Assembly (NCBI GenBank): GCA_030043865.1
Contig: JASHWZ010000005.1
Coordinates: 1-5,791 of the forward strand
Length of the DNA: 5,791 nucleotides
From: Thermoplasmata archaeon
GTDB lineage: Archaea; Thermoplasmatota; Thermoplasmata; Lutacidiplasmatales; UBA184
Direction: 5' to 3'
Below the pieces are notes generated by a model. It was given only the letters and a program-made list of their open reading frames with translations. It made no database searches and was not told the DNA's origin. This document shows, piece by piece, positions 1-5,791 of this stretch (the stretch's first letter is position 1; every line of letters starts with the position of its first letter). Position numbers and translations under genes: made by a program.

Positions 1-161
1 CGCCGACTCGTTATGGGTGGCGCCACGGATTTAATCCCGAGCCCGCGCCGACGGCGGTGGGACGCCGCACCGGAACGTCACGGACCCTATCCTCGCGACT
101 ACCGGCCGGTCGGGGTTCGTGACCGAACGTCGATGAGCGGGCCGAGGCCGGGGGCCGCCGG
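1..161. other. Left-edge non-coding stretch
   Basis: No credible gene lies here. Short open frames crossing it have shadow-like Arg/Pro-rich composition and no start signal. No tRNA and no T-tract terminator for the operon ending at 162 was found on the minus strand. It contains two adjacent palindromes (17-37) and a five-base-pair hairpin (GTTCG at 115-119 with CGAAC at 124-128). A minus-strand gene may begin just beyond the left edge. Confidence 0.4.
17..37. promoter_or_regulatory. Adjacent palindromes with a TATA-like core, possible promoter/operator
   Basis: GTGGCGCCAC (17-26) is a perfect ten-base palindrome, directly followed by GGATTTAATCC (27-37), an eleven-base inverted repeat around one central base. 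The minus-strand reading of the second contains TTAAAT, which could act as a TATA element for a gene starting near the left edge about 25 bases downstream. The plus-strand reading TTTAA would point into a region without a gene. This is a weak call based on position and symmetry only. Confidence 0.25.
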
Positions 162-407
162 CTAGTTCGGCGGGGGGCCGGAGCTGGAGGCGACCGCTTG
201 GTTGGCGGCATGCCGAGCCAGATACCGCTTCCCGAGCCCCCAACCGATCAACGCGCCGAAGATGCCTCCGATCACGGCACCGATCAGGAGGTACTCGATC
301 GCGAGGACGAGCCCGCTCAGATTGAGGTACCCGAACTGCTGGGCCAGCAGCACGAACACGATGCCGAGCACGACTCCGCAGGCGGCCCCCGAGCTGGTCG
401 CGCTCAC
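162..407 (-). CDS. Small two-helix membrane protein with glycine zipper
   Basis: This 81-residue product starts at GTG 407 and ends at TAG 162. The start is fixed by a strong GGAGGTG ribosome binding site four bases upstream and by a four-base GTGA overlap with the stop of the preceding gene, the usual sign of translational coupling. It has two predicted membrane helices, about residues 8-24 and 33-58, joined by a short turn (NLSG). The second helix carries glycines at 43, 47, 51, 55 and 59, an uninterrupted GxxxG zipper, and ends in a basic KRYLARH segment. The C-terminus is short and polar. E38 lies at the start of the second helix. The N-terminal half of the protein is hydrophobic without a clear signal-peptide cleavage site, so it probably stays in the membrane as a hairpin. 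Tight helix packing or oligomerisation, perhaps with the anchor helix of the upstream protein, is an inference. No named family is recognised. Confidence 0.72.
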   Translation of the reverse strand: MSATSSGAACGVVLGIVFVLLAQQFGYLNLSGLVLAIEYLLIGAVIGGIFGALIGWGLGKRYLARHAANQAVASSSGPPPN

Positions 408-1186
408 GAGGCACCTCCCGTAGGGGGCGTACCCGCACCGGCGTCGGTCGACCCGGAGGGAGCGTCCGCCGCCGGAGGCGTCGCCGTCGAACCGCCCCCG
501 CTCTCCGCGGCCGGTGCCGCCGGTTCCGGCGACGCCGGCTTGGCCTTCGGACCGCCGATCATCGCGTACTTCCCGACCGTGCAGAGGGCGTACACCTCGT
601 AGATCGCGATCAGGATCAGGACGATCGGCAGCAGGGCCAGGATGTAGTACGGCGCGGCGATGTTCACCCAGAACGACTGGCTCCACACCGTGGAGCCGTT
701 CGTCGCGAGCAGGCTCGCGGTGAGCATGTAGGTGCCCGAGAGGACGTACTGGAGCGGACCGGTGTTCCAGTTCGACATCGAGAGCGGGCTGGTCGCCGCC
801 CCGACGGTCGTGATGTCCCGGGTGCCGAGAGCGAACCCGAAGTAGAAGATCTGCAATCGAGCGTCGTCGACCGCGATCGGCGCGGCTCCGATCGGTTGCG
901 TCCAGTAGTAGATCACGGTGACGTTCGCCCCGAACCCCATCCGGAACGCGGCGCTCGCGTTCGCCGCAGTGGCGACGTTCACCCCGTTCCACGTCGCGTA
1001 GGCCGAAAGGCCGGAGGCGGCCGGCGAGGTTTCGACGGTCGCCCGCGGAGCCGAGGCGGCCGATGCGCTCAACGCACCCGTCGGCGCGACGAGGAGTACG
1101 CCGAGCACGACCGAGACCAAAAGGAACGAGATCGTCGCGGGTCGGAGGGACCGTCCTCGAACGGGGGCGCCCATCCGCGAGGGCAC
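404..1186 (-). CDS. Exported membrane-anchored protein with glycosylatable ectodomain and low-complexity cytoplasmic tail
   Basis: I do not recognise a named family. The 260-residue product has a basic N-terminus, a hydrophobic signal segment (about 17-40) followed by an Ala/Ser-rich possible cleavage zone, and an ectodomain of about 135 residues. That ectodomain is rich in beta-prone alternating segments such as GTYMLTASLL and holds three N-X-S/T sequons (N76, N88, N163). One strong transmembrane helix follows (about 178-203, ILALLPIVLILIAIY), then a Pro/Ala/Ser/Gly tail of about 50 residues. The expected topology is ectodomain outside and tail in the cytoplasm. The start is uncertain: GTG at 1186 lies about 25 bases from a TATA-like box and fits a leaderless mRNA, while an in-frame ATG at 1174 would give a protein four residues shorter. 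Neither has a Shine-Dalgarno sequence. The stop overlaps the start of the next gene, so the two are probably one operon. A surface sensor, adhesin or channel accessory role would be guesswork. Confidence 0.78.
   Translation of the reverse strand: MPSRMGAPVRGRSLRPATISFLLVSVVLGVLLVAPTGALSASAASAPRATVETSPAASGLSAYATWNGVNVATAANASAAFRMGFGANVTVIYYWTQPIGAAPIAVDDARLQIFYFGFALGTRDITTVGAATSPLSMSNWNTGPLQYVLSGTYMLTASLLATNGSTVWSQSFWVNIAAPYYILALLPIVLILIAIYEVYALCTVGKYAMIGGPKAKPASPEPAAPAAESGGGSTATPPAADAPSGSTDAGAGTPPTGGAS
412..418 (-). promoter_or_regulatory. Ribosome binding site of the small membrane protein gene
   Basis: The minus strand reads GGAGGTG, complementary to the pyrimidine-rich 3' end of archaeal 16S rRNA. 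It ends four bases before GTG 407 and lies inside the coding end of the upstream gene. It decides the start of the 81-residue protein, because the surrounding frame stays open far upstream (to 1205) and gives no start by itself. Confidence 0.75.
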
Positions 1187-1188
1187 GA

Positions 1189-1202
1189 GGGTAATGGGTA
1201 AT
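1189..1202. repeat. Tandem heptamer GGGTAAT x2 in the promoter gap
   Basis: Two perfect head-to-tail copies of GGGTAAT (plus strand; ATTACCC on the minus strand) lie between the TATA-like box and the first possible start codon. Archaeal repressors often bind at this place, so an operator is possible. Two copies of a seven-base word could also be chance. Confidence 0.35.
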
Positions 1203-1205
1203 CAA

Positions 1206-1215
1206 CCTATCTTTT
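1206..1215 (-). promoter_or_regulatory. Possible archaeal TATA-like box of the membrane-protein operon
   Basis: The minus strand reads CAAAAGATAG, the most A-rich stretch in an otherwise very GC-rich region. Its centre is about 25 bases from the GTG at 1186, the spacing expected between an archaeal TATA box and its transcription start. A leaderless mRNA starting at that GTG would explain the lack of a Shine-Dalgarno sequence there. The match to the TTTATATA-type consensus is weak, and read-through from the large upstream gene (53-bp gap) is an alternative. Confidence 0.4.
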
Positions 1216-1239
1216 GCCGTCCGGGGGCTGTCGCCGGGG

Positions 1240-4200
1240 TCAGCCGGCGCTCGGCGCTCCCCCGAAGGCCGCCACGAACCGCTCGAGCTCGGCGCCCGAG
1301 AGCAGCCTCGGGTTCAGCGGCAGCCACACCCGGGCGGCGTGCTCGCGAGCGAGTCGGTCGAAAGCGACCATCCGCTCGATCACCCGGTCGAGCCCGTGCA
1401 GCCGTACCAAGTACTCCACGCCCTCGAGGAAGAACGCGGTGACATGTCCGGTCGAGACCGCGTGCGCCAGGAACGCGGAAAACCCGTCGAGGTCGGCGGG
1501 TTTCAACGTCGGTCCTCGCCCGAGGGTCGTCAGCCACCGGATCTCGACCGGTCGCGAGCCGACATAGGCGCGGATCCGCTCCGGCGAGTCCCGGACGATG
1601 CAGATCCCCTGGTGCCCAGCGGCGGTCGCCTCGAGGAACCGCTCGAGCGACGGAAGGTAACTGGGACCTACCGCGAGGTCGAGCCCCGCCGCGGGAGGCG
1701 GAGCTTCGGGCGCAGCGATCGGGGGCGAGACGAGCGCGGCGTCGGCTGGAAGCGGATCCGACGGCGCGATCGCGGTGCCCGTCGTCGCCGAGGGTGCGCT
1801 GGGGGCGATAGGTCCTTCCGGCGCAGCGGTCGCCGAGGGCGCCCCCTCCAGCGCGGGCGCCGCGGGGACTTCCGGCGTGGTCGAGGGTGGCTCGCTCGCC
1901 ACCGCGGAACTCTCCGGCGGGCGGGCGACCGGTTCTTCGGGGGAAGTAGGCTCGATCAACGGCGGCTCCGGGGTTACCGCCGGGTCGAGTTCGGCGGGCG
2001 CCTCGACTCGCTCCGGCTCGGTCGATTCGGAGGGCGTCGGTTGGCTCTCAGTCTCGGGAGGAGGTAACGAGATCTCGAGTTCAGCGGGCTCGGCGGGCCC
2101 TCCTCCCTGGAGTAGTGCGTCCGAAGAAATCGGCTGGTCGCCTTCCGAAGGCGGCTCGGGGGCGGCGCCGCCCTCCGGAGCCGCGTCCGTCGGAACCGGC
2201 GGCGGCGCCTCGCCCTCGTCCTGGCTCTCAGGAACAGTCTCGCCGCCCGGCGCAGCAGGGGATTCCGGTTCAGGGATCGAGTTCGGCTCCGGGGCGAGCG
2301 TCTCGTTGAGGGCGAGGGTGGCTCCGGGGACGTCGGGGGACTCCGCGGGAACTTCGGGAGACGATGGCGCCTCGACCGCCGGGAGCCCGGGCTCTACGGG
2401 GACCAGCGCCATGTCCGACGGCGCGGGTGACCCCGCGACTTCGGCCGCCTCAGGACCTCCGTCGTCCGTCGCGGCGGAGTCCGGCGGCGGGAGTTCCGTG
2501 GAGTCGCTCAGTCCGACGACGTCGGACGGCAACGGCACCTCGGGCGGTGAGGGCGGACTGGGAGCGAGTGCCGGCAGCGGCGGCGCGGGCGGAAGTGTGG
2601 CGACCGAGGGCTCCTCCGTTTCGACGGGTGTGGTCGACGCGACGGGGAGGGCCGGTGTTGGCAAGGGGGGGCCAGGACGAGCTCCGATCGACGGGCGAGG
2701 AATCACCCCGGGCGAAAGCCGAGGGGCAAGGCCCGCGGACGCGACGACGTTGGAGGGCGCCGGCGATCCGGTCGGCGTCGAAGGCGCATCGGCCCCTACG
2801 GTCCTGGAGGGAGCGACCGACGCGGTCGGCGATCGCGGGCCCAGCGGGAGCACGCCGAGCGAGGCCCGTCGCTCGCTGGTCGATGGCGGCGGCGGAACGA
2901 CCCCGCCCAATTTCGAGACCAGGACGGTCGCAACCGGACGGCCGAACCCCGGTAGGGAGGTGAGCTTCTCCCACGACGCGGACCGGTACGCTTCGACGTC
3001 CCGGAGCCCCGCCTCCCAGCCGATGGCGGCCTTCGCGGGTCCCAGTAACGGGGCGCCGAGCAGTTGGTCAAGCTCTTCGCCGAGCGCCCGCACCGCACCC
3101 TCGCGCGCGACCCAGTCCGGCTCGGCGTAGTTTCGGACGGTCGGAAGGAGGTCGGAGGGTGCGTAAGCGGGCCGGACCCGTGCGCCGCGCACGCGAGTCG
3201 GTCGATGCTTGCCCGACCGCTCCACGGGAGGAGCCTGCGACACGTGGAACGACCAGCGCACGCCGGCGCGCGTGCGACCGAAGGCGCGTCCGTGGGCCGG
3301 CAGATCGCCGTCGGAGGCGACCAGACGGACCTCGGCCGCTCCCAGGTAGCGCGCGATCGGAAGGACCGCCGGCGTGAGGTCGGCCGCCAGTGCCGGCGGG
3401 GCGGCGAGGACGACCACCGGGGCAACGCTCGACGGTACCCCCCGGAGCCGCCGGCGGACTCGGGCGACGACCTCGAGACCGTCGCGCGACAGCGGCGGGA
3501 GCGGCGCGGCGGGCACCGGGACACCGGTGGGGAGGCTCGCGTAGAGCTCTCCGCCCGGCCACTCCACCGGTACGTACCGGTCGGGCAGGGTTTCCGCCCA
3601 CTCGACCATCGACGGAAGGATCTGGGTCGGCTGGCCGTTCACGGTGACGGAGAAACCGGCGCCCGACGTCGCGTCTGCGGCCTTTCGCTCGGGCAGGCGA
3701 CGCAACAGGTGGATGATCTGGGCGGCCCGGCTCGGATAGACCCGCTGGATCTCGGACTCCCGGGGTTTCAACTGGTGGCGTCGACCGGCCCACGGCGCCC
3801 CAGGAGACCCGACCTCGAGCTTCGTGATGCGGGCGATCCGCTCGATCGTCGGCCCTTCGGCGCGGTACTCGTCCGCGACCGGGTCGGAGTCGACGACCAG
3901 AGCGATCGACGGGATCGGGGTCTCGGGCGCGACGCCGAGGGAGCGCCGGAACCGGTCGACGGTGCGCACGACCGAGATCCACCGGTCCCACGCTTTCACC
4001 CGGGCCGGGTCGAGGAGGGCCCGCTCGACGCCGACCGGCGGCTCCTGGAAGAGGCTCGCGCGGCTGCGGCGCAGGGCGCGGTGCACCGACTCGGCGGTGA
4101 ACGGAGCGATCGGTCCCAGCAGCTGCGTCACGCCGAACAGCACGTGGACGAGCGTGTGCATCGCCACCCGTCGCGACGGTGGCGCGCCGGCCTCCGCCAA

Positions 4201-5791
4201 CCGAGGCGCGACCCACTCGAGGTACTGCGGGAGGTCGTTCTCGAGGAACGCGAACAGCCGACGATGGACCACCTCCGGCCGCGACCGGTCGTAGTCGACG
4301 GTCGCCTGAACGCGCATCCGCTCGAAGCGGGCGAGGAGCGCGCGGTCCTCGGGCAGGAGCTCGCCCAGTGCACCGGCGATCGGCTGGGCGTACGTCACGA
4401 GGGCCGCGCTATCGATCGGCAGCAGGACCCGCCGCGCGACACGCCAGAACGACTCGAGCCGTCGGGCTTCCTGCGCGCACCGGTCTTCGAACGTCGCGGT
4501 CGCGCCTTCGGAGCCCTGGGCGCGGACGAAGGCGGACCGCACCGCGTCGGCCCCGTGACGGGCCACGAGTTGGAGCAGGTCCTCCTCGGGCACCGTCGGG
4601 AGCACCGTGAGACGCACGTCGCCGACGTTGCCCGCAACGCCGCTCATCGCGGCGATGTAGTGCACGAGCGCCGGCGCCCGTCGACGTTCGTTCACGTAGA
4701 GGCGCGCGGCGTCGGACGGGGCGAACGGGTCGACGCTCGCCCACGCGGCGGCCGCGGCGTCGAACGGACCGAGTAACCGCCGGCGGATCGCGCGGCGCCG
4801 TCCGCCGCACGCGCACCGCGCGGCCGAGTGCTCGACCGCGTCGAGCCGGTCGCACGACGAGCACTCGAGCAGGGAGACCGCGAGCGGGTCGTCGCTCCGC
4901 TGCGGCTCGCTCACCGGCCACGGGACGACCTCGAGCCGCTCGATCGGGCGGTCGCGGGGCAGGAGCGAGCGGTAGAGCGCGACCTTCTCGGCGGGGAGCC
5001 GGGACGGCTCGAGGCACCACGCCCGGCCCGGCGCCCAGATCAACGGCGTGCCGCAGCGCGCGCAGTGCGGCACGCCCCGGCGCACCCGGAGACGGGCGAA
5101 GATCGCCCCGCCCTCTTCGAGGTCGCGGGCGACGAACTCGTTGCCGCTATCCAGCTCGAGGCCGGCGTACTTGTGGACGAACAGGATATCGAACCGCCCT
5201 TTCGGCGTCACGAGTGGCCAGCCGGGCAGGCGGAGCCGGTCGGCGATCTGCGTGTCGGTCCCACCGTGCCCCGGGATCAGTGGAACGACCCCGGTGCCGG
5301 TGTCGCTCACGTCCGCGACGGGGACGATCGTGCCGCACGGCGGCTCCATCTCGCCGCCCATCGGGAACTCGTGGCGGAGGGGGTGCTCGTAGACCCGCCC
5401 TTCCCAGTGACGGCCGGGATGCTCTTCGACGACCTCGAGCTCCGCCCCCGGCAGCCAGCCACGGATCCGGGTGAGCGACGACTTCGAGGTGAAGACGAGC
5501 TCCTCGGCGCCCTTGCGCCGGTACCGGGCGATCACGTACGGGACGTCGGGGTGGATCATCAGCGCGCTCGTGCCGAGGAGCCGCCACGCCGCGTCCGTCC
5601 AGACGAGGGCGGAGACGGTCCGGTCGCCGTCGGGGAACGCGAAGCGAACGAGCAGCGTCTCGCCGTCCTCCTCCTGGTAGACGATCCGCTCGGGCGAGCG
5701 GGCCTCCGCGCACGCGGGGCAGATCCGCAGGGAGACGTCGCGGACCGCGAGCGCGCCCATGTGGGCGAGCCGTCCGACGAGCGTCTGCACG
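1240..5791 (-). CDS. Degenerate isoleucyl-tRNA synthetase-like protein fused to helix-hairpin-helix and DUF835 domains (5' partial)
   Basis: The frame is open to the right edge. A GTG sits at 5790, but the missing HIGH half of an IleRS must lie upstream, so the true start is outside. Residues below count from that GTG. Residues 20-235 match the IleRS editing (CP1) domain, including C24-P-A-C27 and the KYAGL segment at 207-211. Next come PHCARCGTPL (241-250), a second zinc knuckle (C310, C313, C326, C328), a shortened catalytic half ending in HGADAVR (412-418), the anticodon-binding domain (about 440-660, with GPIAPFTAESVH) and the IleRS C-terminal domain (about 675-855). Then follow an HhH motif (about 912-962, core LPGFGRPVA), a Pro/Ala/Ser/Glu linker (964-1377) and DUF835 (about 1378-1510, with FFLEGVEYL). 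KMSKS and other active-site motifs are absent, so tRNA charging is unlikely; a separate genuine IleRS gene is expected. An automated annotation would probably call this isoleucine--tRNA ligase or class I tRNA ligase family protein. The family assignment is strong; the loss of activity is inferred from the missing residues; the cellular role is unknown. The frame ends in TGA. Confidence 0.88.
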   Translation of the reverse strand, partial: VQTLVGRLAHMGALAVRDVSLRICPACAEARSPERIVYQEEDGETLLVRFAFPDGDRTVSALVWTDAAWRLLGTSALMIHPDVPYVIARYRRKGAEELVFTSKSSLTRIRGWLPGAELEVVEEHPGRHWEGRVYEHPLRHEFPMGGEMEPPCGTIVPVADVSDTGTGVVPLIPGHGGTDTQIADRLRLPGWPLVTPKGRFDILFVHKYAGLELDSGNEFVARDLEEGGAIFARLRVRRGVPHCARCGTPLIWAPGRAWCLEPSRLPAEKVALYRSLLPRDRPIERLEVVPWPVSEPQRSDDPLAVSLLECSSCDRLDAVEHSAARCACGGRRRAIRRRLLGPFDAAAAAWASVDPFAPSDAARLYVNERRRAPALVHYIAAMSGVAGNVGDVRLTVLPTVPEEDLLQLVARHGADAVRSAFVRAQGSEGATATFEDRCAQEARRLESFWRVARRVLLPIDSAALVTYAQPIAGALGELLPEDRALLARFERMRVQATVDYDRSRPEVVHRRLFAFLENDLPQYLEWVAPRLAEAGAPPSRRVAMHTLVHVLFGVTQLLGPIAPFTAESVHRALRRSRASLFQEPPVGVERALLDPARVKAWDRWISVVRTVDRFRRSLGVAPETPIPSIALVVDSDPVADEYRAEGPTIERIARITKLEVGSPGAPWAGRRHQLKPRESEIQRVYPSRAAQIIHLLRRLPERKAADATSGAGFSVTVNGQPTQILPSMVEWAETLPDRYVPVEWPGGELYASLPTGVPVPAAPLPPLSRDGLEVVARVRRRLRGVPSSVAPVVVLAAPPALAADLTPAVLPIARYLGAAEVRLVASDGDLPAHGRAFGRTRAGVRWSFHVSQAPPVERSGKHRPTRVRGARVRPAYAPSDLLPTVRNYAEPDWVAREGAVRALGEELDQLLGAPLLGPAKAAIGWEAGLRDVEAYRSASWEKLTSLPGFGRPVATVLVSKLGGVVPPPPSTSERRASLGVLPLGPRSPTASVAPSRTVGADAPSTPTGSPAPSNVVASAGLAPRLSPGVIPRPSIGARPGPPLPTPALPVASTTPVETEEPSVATLPPAPPLPALAPSPPSPPEVPLPSDVVGLSDSTELPPPDSAATDDGGPEAAEVAGSPAPSDMALVPVEPGLPAVEAPSSPEVPAESPDVPGATLALNETLAPEPNSIPEPESPAAPGGETVPESQDEGEAPPPVPTDAAPEGGAAPEPPSEGDQPISSDALLQGGGPAEPAELEISLPPPETESQPTPSESTEPERVEAPAELDPAVTPEPPLIEPTSPEEPVARPPESSAVASEPPSTTPEVPAAPALEGAPSATAAPEGPIAPSAPSATTGTAIAPSDPLPADAALVSPPIAAPEAPPPAAGLDLAVGPSYLPSLERFLEATAAGHQGICIVRDSPERIRAYVGSRPVEIRWLTTLGRGPTLKPADLDGFSAFLAHAVSTGHVTAFFLEGVEYLVRLHGLDRVIERMVAFDRLAREHAARVWLPLNPRLLSGAELERFVAAFGGAPSAG

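Noticed and set aside
105..135. tRNA-like GGTTCG segment with a small hairpin
   Set aside because: The loop lacks the conserved A of a T-arm, the stem has only five pairs with a four-base loop, and no acceptor, D-arm or anticodon arm can be placed around it.
162..1205. A single 347-codon minus-strand gene covering both membrane proteins
   Set aside because: Only the last 81 codons look like protein. The rest is Arg-rich shadow of the 260-residue exported protein. The GGAGGTG site and GTGA overlap place the real start at 407.
1775..3130. 451-codon plus-strand open frame rich in Gly, Ser and Ala
   Set aside because: It is antisense to the Pro/Ala/Ser/Glu linker, and its composition is what the reverse complement of such GC-rich codons gives. 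No domain is recognisable, and the opposite strand carries a continuous frame ending in DUF835.
3068..4216. 382-codon minus-strand frame inside the large gene
   Set aside because: It is an Arg/Pro/Gly-rich out-of-frame shadow. The IleRS anticodon-binding and C-terminal motifs are read in the long frame, with no sign of a frameshift.
3064..4776. 570-codon plus-strand open frame
   Set aside because: It is opposite the well-supported IleRS-like frame. Its Arg/Asp/Gly/His-heavy composition without domain or hydrophobic-core pattern is typical of an antisense shadow in high-GC DNA.
1240..5791. Decaying pseudogene of ileS
   Set aside because: Over 1500 codons stay open without stops or frameshifts, flanking domains and zinc cysteines are kept, and further domains are joined in frame. 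A maintained non-catalytic protein fits better, although a recent pseudogene cannot be excluded without the missing 5' part.

Overview
The window is GC-rich and all its genes lie on the minus strand. It most likely comes from an archaeon, with a high-GC member of the Thermoplasmata (Thermoplasmatota) as my best guess. The evidence is a C-terminal DUF835 domain (a family known almost only from archaea), an archaeal/eukaryotic-style isoleucyl-tRNA synthetase (IleRS) scaffold, an archaeal TATA-like box placed for a leaderless mRNA, and a GGAGGTG ribosome binding site. The lineage is inferred from the sequence alone.

Layout, in the direction of transcription (right to left). From the right edge to 1240 runs one open frame of about 1516 codons whose N-terminal part lies outside the window. 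Its first ~860 residues follow the IleRS family: editing domain, zinc knuckles, second half of the catalytic domain, anticodon-binding domain and C-terminal domain. The family's key residues are largely missing. There is no KMSKS loop, the adenylate-contacting EGxDQ-type motif is gone, and the editing pocket has lost its threonine-rich motif and a histidine. The IleRS part is followed by a helix-hairpin-helix (HhH) motif, a ~410-residue Pro/Ala/Ser/Glu linker with no Lys, His, Cys or aromatic residue, and a DUF835 domain. The sequence therefore suggests a pseudo-enzyme built into a multidomain, perhaps regulatory, protein.

After a 53-bp gap carrying a TATA-like element and a tandem heptamer, two membrane-protein genes follow at 1186-162. 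The first encodes an exported, single-anchor protein with a glycosylatable ectodomain and a low-complexity cytoplasmic tail. The second encodes an 81-residue two-helix protein with a five-glycine zipper. They overlap by four bases (GTGA), so they are probably translationally coupled and may act as a complex. I recognise neither family.

The last 161 bases at the left edge hold no gene I can support, only two adjacent short palindromes that include a TTAAAT core.

The main point of interest is the degenerate IleRS fused to HhH and DUF835. By analogy with other catalytically dead synthetases it could bind or sense tRNA, but nothing in the window proves that.
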